From Anagrus nilaparvatae (taxonomy: Eukaryota > Arthropoda > Insecta > Hymenoptera > Mymaridae): a stretch of DNA of 64,000 nt. The notes under the pieces are model-generated. The model saw only the letters and a list, made by a program, of their open reading frames with translations. It was not told where the DNA came from and did not search any database. The DNA lies in contig JAKSXM010000272.1 of the NCBI GenBank assembly GCA_022575985.1, positions 24,424,501 through 24,488,500 of the forward strand. Direction: 5' to 3'. Made by a program: the position numbers and the translations under genes. How positions within the stretch are numbered: position 1 is the stretch's first letter; each line of letters opens with the position of its first letter. This document shows positions 12,601-23,737 of the stretch, piece after piece.

Positions 12601-14537
12601 AGTATTGAGTCTCAAAAGACAGAGCCATTCTCAGGTATTGACGAGGCAGCGTGCGATGGCAATTGTTAATTAAAAAAAAATTAATTATTGAAATAAAATA
12701 TTAAAAAAAAGAGAGAAATGAAAAAGGATAAGGAAAAAGAGGTTAACTTTATTAAAATTTTATGAAAATCTTGACTTGAGAGCCGATTGTCTGAGAAGCC
12801 GCCCTTATTACGTTTAATTATTTGTGCCCACCCTGAAAAGGGCAGGACTTATTTTGTTCTTGTGGTGACGCTGCTCAGAACTTATAAACTAATACAAACA
12901 CACTCGCATTCACACAAAAAATATATACAAAAAATACCTGGAGTAGAATCAAAACACTGAATGGACTGCGTCCAGTCACGGTCTGACACAGACCCACTTT
13001 CTGCACACTTTGGCCCCAATAACTGGACTTCGTCCAGTTACGGTCTAACACAGACCCAACTTTTGCACACTTCGATACTTGGCCAAGCACGTAAATTCCC
13101 AGATATCCACGCAAAAGTAATCACCACACACACATAAAAATTACAGAAGGAAAATCTAGGTACCGGCTTCAACAGGAACAAAGATTCTCGATATTGGTCC
13201 AGCAGAAAAACAAAGCGTCTCACCAGCAAAGCATCTCGAAAGAGAATGACGCGTCTCGCGGGAAATTTAGGAAATCTCGCAGACTTAACCCAAATGTAGA
13301 AATAACCCTAGCGGAGCTCGGTCTTCCTGGTACTGCTGTTTAAATATAGAAGAATAAAATTTTCACAGGATGCTTAAAAATTATTTTTTTTGTATTGACG
13401 TGAGGGTGTTCTAGCCATTAACGAAAATGTGTCCTTAACAAAGTTAAACTTGGTTTTAATATGTAACATATTTATAGGGAGAGATACTCCTAAAGGTTCA
13501 TTGAGGGGGGGGGGGAGTCAAATGGGACTAAGAATAATTTCGATTTAGGGACTTAAAATGTACTATATTTATGGACTTAGAATTATATATTACATATATT
13601 TAGTAAACATGTTTTATGCACAATATTTGAGTATAATACAGATTGCTTTCGACAAACAAAAATATTTTTGACTCGATTTTGAAACTTGGTCATAAAATAT
13701 ATATATGGCTCATTTTCATATTTTTTGCAAAATTAGATTTAAAGAAAATAATATAAAAATCTTGTTTTAGTGCTGTAATTTTTAGAAAAACATAATAAAA
13801 GATTTTTTTATGAAAGGATCAACTTGTTATTGTCATTATAACTTAGTAAAACTAAAAAATTTTTATTATTGTGCTTTAAACCGCTTATTTTTTGAGGTAT
13901 AAAATAGTATTTTTATGCTTTTGTGAATAAATAAGAAATTTTTGGTCATATTTTAAACTAAAATAGCATCTAAAACATTAATTTAAATTATTTAATTATT
14001 TATATTTTAATTATTTATTATATTTTAATTATTTAAATTTAAATTATTATTTTAGTTAAATAGCTATTGGTACAGTTATAATTAAGTGAGATACAAACTT
14101 AAAAAAAAATAAAATAAAAATCCATGCACTTGTTTTGTTTAAATCACCAAGTTCTTGATAGGAACGGTAAAGGCTTTTTTGTCATATTTTAACCAGAAAT
14201 TTTTTTTTTAATTTAAAATTTTGTTAATTTTTATGGTGTATGGTCAACAACTTTTTGAAATACAAACTTTAAGACAAAAAAATTTGTGAATTCTTACTTC
14301 AATCGGTACATACAACCACGTGACACTATATTTGCAAAAAAAATGAAAATGAGCGATTTATATTTCATGTATATAAACTTTAGTGTAAATACTTCAGAAA
14401 TATATTAACACTCTTGACAATTATAATTTTTTAAAAATTAGCCTAAAATTAGTCTAACCTTATTTATAATATGATTGCAGATATTAAAATTTTCTTACTC
14501 AACTTTCAGTGTTTTGAGAACTACATCAAATAAGTGA
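6697..14537 (+). CDS. odorant receptor (7tm_6), five exons, intact reading frame
   Basis: Exons 6697-7052, 7117-7497, 7558-7762, 8684-8839 and 14481-14537 total 1155 nt. Every junction is GT-AG and keeps frame (phases 2, 2, 0, 0), giving 384 residues, a usual insect OR length. Such proteins form ligand-gated cation channels with the co-receptor Orco in sensory-neuron dendrites. The start at 6697 gives MHSLETPLKFLSFYGAWEP, a typical cytoplasmic N-terminus; an in-frame ATG at 6676 is the alternative. Several hydrophobic helices are visible in exons 1-3. Exons 4-5 carry the conserved C-terminal IMQRSQKPVIITD and SYSTFSVLRTTSNK segments. The last exon is assigned across about 5.6 kb because its flanks match those of the copy at 4451-4870, where that intron is only 207 bp. 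If the long intron splices poorly the receptor would lose its last 18 residues. Individual ligand unknown. Confidence 0.85.
10686..12076. mobile_element. 1.39-kb foldback element with 8-bp target duplication
   Basis: The element begins TAGAGTGTGTCTTATTTTT and ends with the reverse complement. Both sides carry the same 8 bp, GTACGCAT (10678-10685 and 12077-12084). The two arms, roughly 650-690 bp each, are inverted copies meeting near 11380, so almost the whole element is palindromic. No transposase frame is present; it must be mobilised in trans. An 8-bp duplication fits hAT-type or other 8-bp-duplicating families; the family is not decided. Confidence 0.85.
12962..13075. repeat. two-copy 62-bp direct repeat with palindromic core
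   Basis: Two units start at 12962 and 13024. Each begins TGGACTKCGTCCAGT, an imperfect palindrome, followed by ACGGTCT-ACACAGACCCA and a TGCACACTT tail. The antisense short frames here are products of this repeat. It could be part of a decayed LTR or promoter region of a transposon, which cannot be shown. Confidence 0.6.
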
Positions 14538-15624
14538 TGATTTTTTAAAATTATTCAAGAATGAGAATTCAGTCTAATCAGTGTATAAAGAAAGAAAAAT
14601 ATTTCAAAAAATGGCCTGAAATCCTTATAATTTTTAATTATCTAAAAAATTTAAGTATTATATTTTAAGTTTTATGATTTACAGTGTGCTAATGAAATAA
14701 ATTGGCCATTTATCAGTAATATTACATATTGGAATAAATAGACCATTATTGCACTTAAGGGTAAAATGAAAAACTATCTATACTGAATCCACAAACACGC
14801 AAAGCACATAGTAAAAACTAGCCTCCAGTGCAAAAAAGTGCCTGGAATAAATCTATAACAATACTGCACAATGCAATTTGACACTAATAATTTTATCCTC
14901 AAGTCTAGCGGGGGTCTAAATTTTTTCAAATAATTTAAAAACTTTTCTATTTGAATAAAATTTTAAAATTGTATTTACTGAAATTGATTTAAATTTTGGT
15001 TACCATATAGGTATTTGAGTACTTTATATTATAATTTAAACAATTTTTTATTTGAAAATTTTAAAATTGTATAATTACTGAATTTAATTTAAATTTTGGT
15101 TACCTCATATTTGAGTAAATAAATTACTTGTCTATTTTTTTTATTGCGTTATAATATCTTAGAACAAACTTTTTATCTAATAAGGACGTAGTCTCAATTA
15201 GAAAGATTTAATAGCTTCACTTAAATTTTAATGTAAACACCATAAAAAAAAATAAAAATAAATATAAAACTCTTGTCTTTTTAGACCAAATTTCTTTTTT
15301 ATTAATTCTATATTTAGTCTGAGTGAAGCATGCGTTAGCATGCTTTACTCAAGTTATATCCCCGCAGGAAAATGATCTAAGGTGAGTTAGTTTGCGCTTT
15401 ATTGATTTTATGAATATATATAAAACTTAGACCATAATATTCAAAATTTCATCAGGATCTTCACTATTATTTTATTTTTTAATTACGTTTTTTTTTAACA
15501 AAGTTATCCCAATTTTACGGACGCGCGTCAATTTTTATATTATTTCCATACTATAAAAATGTTAATATTATGCATGTGTTTATTTTTTCGTTATTAAAAT
15601 TTAAATTGATATTTTTTTGTAAAT

Positions 15625-17450
15625 TTAGCGACCCCTAGTAGGTTTTTTGGGTCACTGAACACGAATATGATATCGGGTTTTACCGAAAATAATTCAGTTG
15701 CCCACAATAGGCAACTTCAGGTTAATTTTTACGTATTTTTAAATAGATCTTTTTTTGTAATTTTAACGACCCCTAGTAGGTTTTTTTGGTCACTGAACAC
15801 AAATATGATATCGGGTTTTACCGAAAATGATTCAGTTGCCCACAATAGGCAACTTCAGGTTAATTTTTACGTATTTTTAAATAGATCTTTTTTTGTAATT
15901 TTAACGACCCCTATAAGATTTTTTGGGTCGCTGAACACGAATATGATATCGGGTTTTAACGAAAATGATTTAGTTGCCCACAATAGGCAACTTCAGGTTA
16001 ATTTTTAGTTATTTTTAAATAGATCTTTTTTTGTCATTTTAACGATCCCTAGTAGGTTTTTTGGGTCACTGAACACGAATATGATATCGGGTTTTACCGA
16101 AAATGATTCAGTTGCCCACAATAGGCAACTTCAGGTTAATTTTTGGGTATTTTTAAATAGATCTTTTTTTCTAATTTTAACGACCCCTAGTAGGTTTTTT
16201 AGGTCACTGAACACGAATATGATATCGGGTTTTAACGAAAATGATTTAGTTGCCCACAATAGGCAACTTCAGGTTAATTTTTAGTTATTTTTAAATAGAT
16301 CTTTTTTTTTAATTTTAACGATCCCTAGTAAGTTTTTTGGGTCACTGAACACGAATATGTTATCGGGTTTTAACGAAAATGATTTAGTTGCCCCTAATAG
16401 GCAACTTCACGTTAATTTTTGGGTATTTTTAAATAGATCTTTTTTTTTAATATTAACGACCACTATTAGGTTTTTTGGGTCACTGAACACGAATATGATA
16501 TCGGGTTTTACCGAAAATGATTCAGTTTCCCACAATAGGCAACTTCAGGTTAATCTTTGGGTATTTTTAAATAGATCTTTTTTTGTAATTTTAACGATCC
16601 CTAGTAGGTTTTTTGGGTCACTGAACACGAATATGATATCGGGTTTTACCGAAAATGATTCAGTTGCCCACAATAGGCAACTTCAGGTTAATTTTTGGGT
16701 ATTTTTAAATAGATCTTTTTTTGTAATTTTAACGACCCCTAGTAGGTTTTTTAGGTCACTGAACACGAATATGATATCGGGTCTTAACGAAAATGATTTA
16801 GTTGCCCACAATAGGCAACTTCAGGTTAATTTTTAGTTATTTTTAAATAGATCTTTTTTTTTAATTTTAACGATCCCTAGTAAGTTTTTTGGGTCACTGA
16901 ACACGAATATGTTATCGGGTTTTAACGAAAATGATTTAGTTGCCCCTAATAGGCAACTTCACGTTAATTTTTGGGTATTTTTAAATAGATCTTTTTTTTT
17001 AATATTAACGACCACTATTAGGTTTTTTGGGTCACTGAACACGAATATGATATCGGGTTTTACCGAAAATGATTCAGTTTCCCACAATAGGCAACTTCAG
17101 GTTAATCTTTGGGTATTTTTAAATAGATCTTTTTTTTGTAATTTTAACGACCCCTAGTAGGTTTTTTGGGTCACTGAACACGAATATGATATCGCGTTTT
17201 AACGAAAATGATTCAGTTGCCCACACAACTTCAGGTTAATTTTTAGGTATTTTTAAATAGATCTTTTTTTGTAATTTTAACGACCCCTAGTAGGTTTTCT
17301 GGGTCACTGATCACGAATATGATATCGGGTTTTAACGAAAATGATTAAGTTGCCCACAATTGGAAACTTCAGGTTAATTTTTGGGAATTTTTAAATAGAT
17401 CTTTTTTTGTAATTTTAACGACCTTTAGTTTTTTGGGTCACTCTTTATCT
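15625..17450 (+). repeat. minisatellite of 138-bp units, about 13 copies
   Basis: Tandem units contain ACGACCCCTAGTAGG, GGGTCACTGAACACGAATATG and a GTTGCCCACAATAGGCAAC hairpin. The unit is exactly 46 codons, so one frame stays open over many copies; this gives long repetitive open frames that I do not consider a gene, because the product is hydrophobic repeats broken by several stops. A block near 16081-16632 repeats at 16633-17184, a shift of 552 bp or four units, showing higher-order duplication. Units near 17200-17430 are more degenerate, as at a typical array edge. Confidence 0.9.
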
Positions 17451-17876
17451 GTATCTAGTATTTTAAATTATTGTTAGAAAATGAAATTTTTTCAGTGAAT
17501 CGATGCTAAATAATGTCCTAAATATTATATTCACAGATTTTTAAAATTAGAAGCTTTGTAAAAAAGTCTTGATTAATTTAGTAGCTGAAAAATAAGTGAA
17601 ATTTCAAGCTCTAATGTCTCCGTCTGCTGTCAATAATTTTACAAAATTTTTTTTAAAAATTCTAAGGGACATATAACTTGATAAATTCCTATAAGAATTA
17701 AAGATTCCAGAAGTTTAGATTTCCAGAAATTTTAAATAAAAAAATGAAATTATTATCCACCTGATTCAACCTTAATATTTTTTAATACGTAAAGAAAAAG
17801 TCAAATAAAAATCAAATTTATTCATTTTGAAGTTTTATTAATTATATAAGTTCTTTTTTTTTTGTTTTAATTTTAG

Positions 17877-17970
17877 TTAAAAGCTACATACAGAGTTATG
17901 GATGCATTTTGTAAACTTGCAGATAAAGACGAAAGTAAATATGAAAAAGTCATACCTTCGCATCACAGGT
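17877..17970 (+). other. possible captured exon
   Basis: After a pyrimidine-rich tract and TTTTAG, an open stretch encodes LKATYRVMDAFCKLADKDE and continues to about ESKYEKVIP. Its composition is unlike the repeats around it, and the open frame then runs into satellite-like sequence. Helitrons often carry host exon fragments, so this may be one. The source gene was not recognised and the splice reading is a guess. Confidence 0.3.
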
Positions 17971-18139
17971 CAATCTTTATGCTGTTGAGATTTATTAAGA
18001 ACGAGACATTTTTTAGCGCTTTCTTTAAAATCCGGGGGTTGCAACCCTTAAATATAATTTTCTGCGTGAAATTAGGATTTTGCGACCAAAAAAACTTACT
18101 AAGGGTCGTTAAAGTGAAAGAAAACGCCTGAAGTTGCCG

Positions 18140-18510
18140 ATTGCGGGCACCTCAAGCATTTTTAATGAAAACCGATATCATATTCGTGATCAGTGACCCA
18201 AAAAACTTACTGGGGGTCGTTAAATATACAAAAAAAGATCCATTTAAAAATACCCAAAAATTAACCTGAAGTTGCCTAATGTGGGCAACTGAATCATTTT
18301 CGGTAAAAACCGATATCATATTCGTGTGCAGTGACCCAAAAAACCTATGGGGGGTCGTTAAAATTACTAAAAAAGATCTATTTAAAAATACCCAAAAATT
18401 AACCTGAAGTTGCCTATTGTGGGCAACTGAATCATTTTCAGTAAAAACCGATATCATATTCGTGTTCAGTGAGCCAAAAAACCTACTAGGGGTCGTTAAA
18501 TTTACAAAAA
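18140..18510 (-). repeat. inverted cluster of the 138-bp minisatellite
   Basis: About two and a half units of the same family as 15625-17450 lie in the opposite orientation, with the CGAATATGAT / AACTTCAGGTTAAT blocks reading on the minus strand. The open frame on that strand is another reflection of the 46-codon unit. Opposite arrays about 700 bp apart could pair as a large hairpin. Confidence 0.85.
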
Positions 18511-19352
18511 AAGATCAATTTAAATTTTAGGGCTTAAGGGGAGGGGGAAATTGGGGGTAATTTCACCCAATTTTCACCAGCGCAAGTTTATTCATTGTAT
18601 ACAATGTTCTTTAGGCCTATCTGAAGAGATTCCCATACGTTTCATCGTAAGTCAGCCAGGGTCGTGGTTTTCAGAGGTTTGGCCTTTTTTTTACACCTAG
18701 GCCCCGACTATTATCAGTGCTGGTAAATTCAGAGAGCACCAGCGTTGATTTGGAATTATTATATGCTAATTTTTTATTTTTTTCACTCTGTGTAAAAATC
18801 GAATTTCTCGTCACCGAGTTCACTCTGTTTATATTTTGGGCATACGAAAATATTGATTAGATAATATTAATTAATTTCAAGAAAAGTATTATAAATTAAT
18901 TTTTATTTAAAAAGCAACTAATGAAAAATTTTTCCGGCATAATTATAAAGGTTTTACGGTTTTATAACTAATTATAGTTTATTAACCAACAAAATAAACA
19001 AAGTGAACTTGTGAACAAATATTCAATTTTTATACAAGGTGGCTACATGAAAATGTAAAAAATGTATAATGTAATAATTCCAAATCAACGCTGCAGGCCT
19101 ATTCTGTATTTGATTCACGCTGTTTTCACGTGAAAGCATGCATGCAAGGTTAAAAGTACGTGAGTCGAAGGAAATTAGTTATTGAAAATGTGAGTTCCTA
19201 ATTTTAGGTTAGATTTTATTGCGAAAACACTCTGAAATTGATTCCCTTATAACCGAACTTTATTCGCGTTATACGAATGAATGAACAACTATATAACGAA
19301 AACTTAAAATTCGATAAAACCTTTCTAAAATGGATTTCTCGACTAGGTTAAC

Positions 19353-20345
19353 CCATTTACGCCCAAGCGGACGTTAACGGAAAGTCAAAAAAAAAAATAG
19401 GTTCCCGTATAGATAGAGGCTTTTAAATTACATGTCTATATTAAATTTCATGCTCTTACCTAATCTGAAGTAAGATTTTACTTACAACCCTTTTAAATGC
19501 CCCGAAAATAGAGATAAGGGGGGCAAAAGAGGGGCTAAAATAAAAATGACGGAAAAATCAATATAAAAAAAAAAAATGATACCAAAAAACATTTAAATTT
19601 ACTTATTTGTGCAAAAAACTTACATTTTTACTTACTTACATTTTTTAGGTTTATGGGATATTTAATTGGATTTTAACCCTGATATTGCAACTATAGGGAT
19701 AGTTTTTCCCAAAAACATCAAATATTGTTTTTTTAGTTCCAAATCGGTTCTACTAGGTAAATTTTACTAATAATTCCATTTTTGAATTTGTTTTGAGCTA
19801 AAATGCTTCTGTGCTCTTAAAAATTACCCTTAAAAGGTAAATATAAGAATAGTAAATTCTATAGGTTCCATTTAGCCCTGATAAGCCCTATTTTTACGCT
19901 CACAGAAGCGTTTTAGCTCAAAACAAATTCAAAAAATGGAATCAGGAGTGAAATTTACCTATTAGAACCGATTTGGAACTAAAAAAACAATATTTGAAAT
20001 TTTTGGGAAACACTACCCCCAGTTGCAATATAAGAGTTGAAATTCGATTAAATATCTCATAAATCTATAAAATGTAAGCTTTTTGCACAAATAAGTAAAT
20101 TTAAATGTTTTTTGGTATCATTTTTTTTTTTTATATTGATTTTTCCGTCATTTTTATTTTAGCCCCTTTTTCACCCCCCTTATCCCTATTTTTGGAGAAT
20201 TTAAAAGCGTGGTAAGTAAAATCTGACTTCAGATTCAGTAAGAGCATGAAATTTTACGATAGACATGTAATTTAAAAGCCTCTATCTATACGGGAACCTA
20301 TTTTTTTTTTGACTTTCCGTTTACGTCCGCTTGGGCGTAAATGGG
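19353..20345. mobile_element. piggyBac-type foldback element flanked by TTAA
   Basis: TTAA lies on both sides (19349-19352 and 20346-20349). The ends are inverted copies beginning CCCATTTACGCCCAAGCGGA. The arms of nearly 500 bp are imperfect inverted copies meeting near 19850. TTAA duplication and CCC termini are the marks of the piggyBac superfamily. No transposase is encoded, so it is a non-autonomous derivative nested in the larger insertion. Confidence 0.8.
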
Positions 20346-20615
20346 TTAATTGAATTAATTGTAAAAAATTAAAAATTCTGCAAAATATTAATATTTACTG
20401 TTAATATATTTGTAAATTTAATTACATCTTTTTAATATTTTAAAATGTAAAGCATCATTTAAAAGCCTCACATAAATGAAATAAAGAATAAAATAGCTTG
20501 AACAATCTTTGGCCCCGATACTTTATAGCACTTTTTTCTTTTCTATTAAAAAATTATGTTATATTCTTTTTTGTAAAGCGTTATACTCCACTCAATATGC
20601 GGGTTTTTTTGATAT

Positions 20616-20866
20616 ACTAGCCCTCACCAGGTTTGGTCTAGAATAGGTTTTTTGGGTCGCTGATCACGAATATTGAGGTAATTTCTATAGAAGATAAGGC
20701 TTTACTCCTAAATCAGCAATAACTAACCCCGAAAATAGGTATTTTCGCTATATTCATTACTCTAGATGATTTAAGGGTGAATCTCGAGTTTATTTAATAT
20801 AGGGCTCCGAAATTCGTAATCAGCGACCCAAGAAACCTAATTAGAACAAATCTGGTGAGAGCTAGT
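20616..20866. mobile_element. small foldback with GGGTCGCTGATCACGAAT arms
   Basis: The left arm starts ACTAGCCCTCACCAG and runs to ATCACGAATA; the right arm is its imperfect inverse ending CTGGTGAGAGCTAGT. Arms are about 55 bp around a spacer of about 140 bp. The inner motif is shared with the minisatellite unit and with the foldback-like stretch at about 7960-8300. The termini are approximate. Confidence 0.55.
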
Positions 20867-20889
20867 AACTATTCCCCCCCTCGCCCCAC

Positions 20890-21050
20890 TGTAAATGAGT
20901 GTTACGACTATTAACATGGAACATGTTTATAGGGAGGGGGTACCTCAGAACTTGAAAATTAAGGGGGGGGGATCAAATTTGTCCGGTTTAAGGGGGGGGG
21001 GTCGAATGAGACTTCAATTTAGGGACTTTGAATAATTTTGTTTTTTAAAA
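20890..21050. repeat. dispersed G-run repeat
   Basis: TATAGGGAG-type sequence followed by runs of eight to ten G and GAATGAGACTT / TTTAGGGACTT resembles about 13470-13560. It looks like two copies of one repeat family; no ends were defined. Confidence 0.45.
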
Positions 21051-21893
21051 AAATTCATCTATCATGAAGTTATTTTTTTCACTTTATTATAAAGAACTAA
21101 GAACCGAAAATTCGAATTTTTTTCACTTCCTTTTGTAATTTACTTTAGTTGCTTTTAATATGAATCACTCGACATATCCTTATCATATTTTGCTAGTTGT
21201 AAATTGTTGTTTTGTCTTTTTCTTTTTGGCATGCTTGAATTTTCTGTATACAAATTTTTTACTTTTTAAGGAATCTTTTAATAAAAAATATATTAATAGT
21301 TACCGTAATTATAAATTATAAAATAATTATTTTTATTTTACATTTTATTTTACTAATTAATATATTTTAATCTTCACTCAGACTTCTCATTATTTATAAT
21401 GACTTACTAGTATATCCTTAATTTTCAATTTATCTACTTCTTTGGAGGCCAAGTAATGTAAGTATCAATAAATTGGCAGATATTTCTTAAGTTTACTAGT
21501 TTATATGAGCTATATGTGATCAAGTTTTCAAGTCGGATCCAAAACATTTTTTTCGAGAATATGAATAAAAAAAATAATTTTCTCTTTTTTAGCCATCTAG
21601 ACCTCATTCTTTCATTTTTACAGCGGATTAAATATTTTGCGTTTCAAAATTTACCCCAAAATTCGAGATCATTGACCCAAAAAACCTATAATATACTAAA
21701 CCTCACGATGGCCAGTAACTAAACACCCTAAACCGGGATTTTACTGGATGTTAGGAATTTTGACTACATGTTAGGTTATAATAAAAAAAGAGACGATTAT
21801 TTTGTCAACCTGTTAGTGTTGAGTTACAAAATTAAAAATTGATGTTCATGGTTCAATAATCATCAACAGAATCTTGAATTAATTATTCATTAA

Positions 21894-23217
21894 CAGAGGT
21901 GGGCAAAAACGGCGATTTTGGCACGCAGTTCTCGTTTCAGTTGCCAACGGACAAATTAGAAACGGTTCAGTTTGGTCACATTACTCGTTCCGAAAATCAT
22001 CCATAAACGGATATTTTTCCAAACGATCCGTTTCTGAAATATTCCGTGGCACGGAATTTTTGAAAACTAATCCATCTTCAACCTTTTGTAAAACGACCAA
22101 AGTTTCAAAACTTACCGTTTTCAGTTATCCGTTTCATCAAACTGAGAACGGGTTTTTAAACGTTTTCACAAATAATGAAAATTCGTATATATTTTAAAAT
22201 TTTTTCAGTTGTTTGACTTTACTTGAGAATTATTATAATTTTAAGTACCGTAATTTTTTATTTCAATTTAAGTTGACAGACAATCATTCTAAATTCTCAA
22301 TTTATTTCCATACTTTGTCACCACCAAAAAGATGCTTCGATTAAAACTTGCATTGTTAAATTATTCTTTAAAACAACTTTTCTTTTATTTTTCTCGTATT
22401 TAAATGTATATCATTAAATTTTTTAAGTTTAGTTAAATTGTTATTTTATTAGTTAAAAACCTTTAAACCATAAAGTTATAGCAATAAATATGCTAATTGA
22501 ATTTAATGTAAACAATAAATAAATTTACATATCTAGGTCAAAAAAGCCGTCTCCCTAGAGCTGAAAATAGGCTATTTTCTGCTCTAGGGAGACGGCTTTT
22601 TTGCCCATTACACGTAAAACTATGTTTTAGAACACGGGATAAAATATTGGTTTCGGCTTTGCATTCAGACATTATGAAAAAGTCGAACCACATATTTTAT
22701 CCCGTGTTTTATCACTTGTTTAATAAACAGCTAAAATACTTTTTAAAATTTATTTGAATATCATAAAAAAAGTTATAATTATGATGCTTTAATTTTGTTG
22801 AGAGAGATAAAATAAAACAATACAAAAAATTCAAGACCAAAAGTTCTGTATACTTATTTTAAAAATTAAAATGACATCTAGAATTATTAAGGAATTGAAT
22901 AAATTAAAAAATAAATACGAACTTTTATTCTTTGTGAAAACGGATAAATATCCGTTCTTGATTAGGAAAAACGGAAAATTGAAAACGGCAAGTTTTGAAA
23001 TTTTTGCCGTTTCAGGAAAAGTCGAGGACGGGTCAGTCTCTAAAAATTCCGTGCCACGGATTATCCTTAACTTATCCGTTTTAAAATTTGTCCGTTTATG
23101 AAACATTTTATAAACTTATCAGTCTTTAAATTTTCCGTGCCACTGCTATTTTAAAACAAATTTAATTCTCGTTTCTTCATAAACGAACAATGAGCATGCC
23201 AGTCTTGCCCAGCTCTG
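21894..23217. mobile_element. hAT-like non-autonomous element
   Basis: The left terminus CAGAGGTGGGCAA and right terminus TTGCCCAGCTCTG are inverted and match the usual hAT end pattern. The inner flanks (21940-22160 and 22900-23190) carry inverted GAAACGGA / ATTCCGTGGCACGG blocks. Both small frames at 22831-23106 are arm translations. I could not find an exact 8-bp target duplication. The unoccupied paralogous sequence at about 25490-25555 matches the left flank up to ATTATTC, which supports an insertion. A long palindrome lies inside. Confidence 0.6.
22540..22602. repeat. 63-bp near-perfect palindrome
   Basis: Arms of 31 nt (22540-22570 and 22572-22602) pair with one mismatch around a single base. 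The outer part is AAAAAAGCCGTCTCCCTAG. A second imperfect hairpin follows (about 22632-22654 with 22684-22708, core ACACGGGATAAAATAT). Both lie in the middle of the hAT-like element. Confidence 0.85.
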
Positions 23218-23680
23218 CATTTGATGTACAATTTTTGCATAATAGGTATAATATATAGTACCTATGTAGTATGTAGCTATTTATCATACTACGTAAGTCA
23301 CAAAACTTTTATTTTTTCTTGTAAATTAAAAATAAATTAATTTGTTTTTTATTGTTTAGTTTTTTTTTATAGGAAGCTACAGGGTTGTAAAAATATGATG
23401 TAATAATAATTAATTTAAATTTTATTTAGTTTTTCATGTATTTAAAATTTTATAGTTTCCATTTAATTTTATTGAAGCTATAATTATGTCCTAGATGTAT
23501 AATTATTAAAATAAAAAATAACAAAAAAAAATTTCGAAATTTCGAGACTTCTCGTCGAGGCTTTTTTGAGTCTCAGTATCGTCAATTTTTAATGGCATAT
23601 CTCCTCTCGATCTTGTCTCGTTCTAAAAATTATAATTTTTTAAAAAATTAGTTTCAAATAATTATTAATAATGTTTGCAG

Positions 23681-23737
23681 ATTGTAAAATTTTCTTACTC
23701 AACTTTCAATGTTTTGAGAACCTCGTCAAATAAGTAA
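23681..23737 (+). pseudogene. odorant receptor relic: lone last exon
   Basis: After a TTTGCAG acceptor, 57 nt encode IVKFSYSTFNVLRTSSNK and stop, clearly the final OR exon. No other exon of this copy lies upstream, where the hAT-like element begins instead. About 550 bp of 3' flank matches the flanks of the other two copies, so it marks a third tandem unit now reduced to a tail. Confidence 0.8.

Larger units (their letters stand above)
8940..14350. other. about 5.4 kb of inserted sequence inside the last OR intron
   Basis: In the OR relic at 4451-4870 the corresponding intron is 207 bp. Here matching intron sequence stops near 8930 and resumes near 14360. The insert holds a foldback (10686-12076), a 62-bp direct repeat (12962-13075) and a G-run repeat (about 13430-13600) with a relative at about 20890-21050. 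The short open frame at 12209-12493 shares a stretch with about 60720-60820 and looks like repeat. No transposase is readable, and the stretch 8940-10685 could not be assigned. Confidence 0.65.
15316..21410. mobile_element. Helitron/Helentron-like composite insertion
   Basis: The 3' flank of the intact OR copy matches the flanks at 5500-5590 and 24280-24330 up to TCTATATTT near 15315 and resumes at 21411, so about 6.1 kb was inserted. The left end reads AGTCTGAGTGAAG and is followed by a hairpin (TGAGTGAAGCATGC, GTTA, near-perfect complement). The inverted AGTCTGAGTGAAG recurs at 21372-21384. Then comes a 7-bp-stem hairpin TCATTATTTATAATGA (21387-21402) and a final CTAG (21407-21410), which fits the Helitron CTRR end. 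Internal minisatellites are common in Helentron-related elements. No Rep-helicase is readable, so it would be non-autonomous. The interior holds the 138-bp array and a piggyBac-like foldback. Confidence 0.55.

Noticed and set aside
15667..17157. Series of plus-strand open frames of 60-160 codons with a repeated MISGFTENDSVAHNRQLQ pattern
   Set aside because: They are translations of a 138-bp minisatellite whose length is a multiple of three; frames break at random units and no domain or start context supports a gene.
15625..17450. CRISPR array
   Set aside because: Units are tandem without unique spacers and the context is an insect genome.
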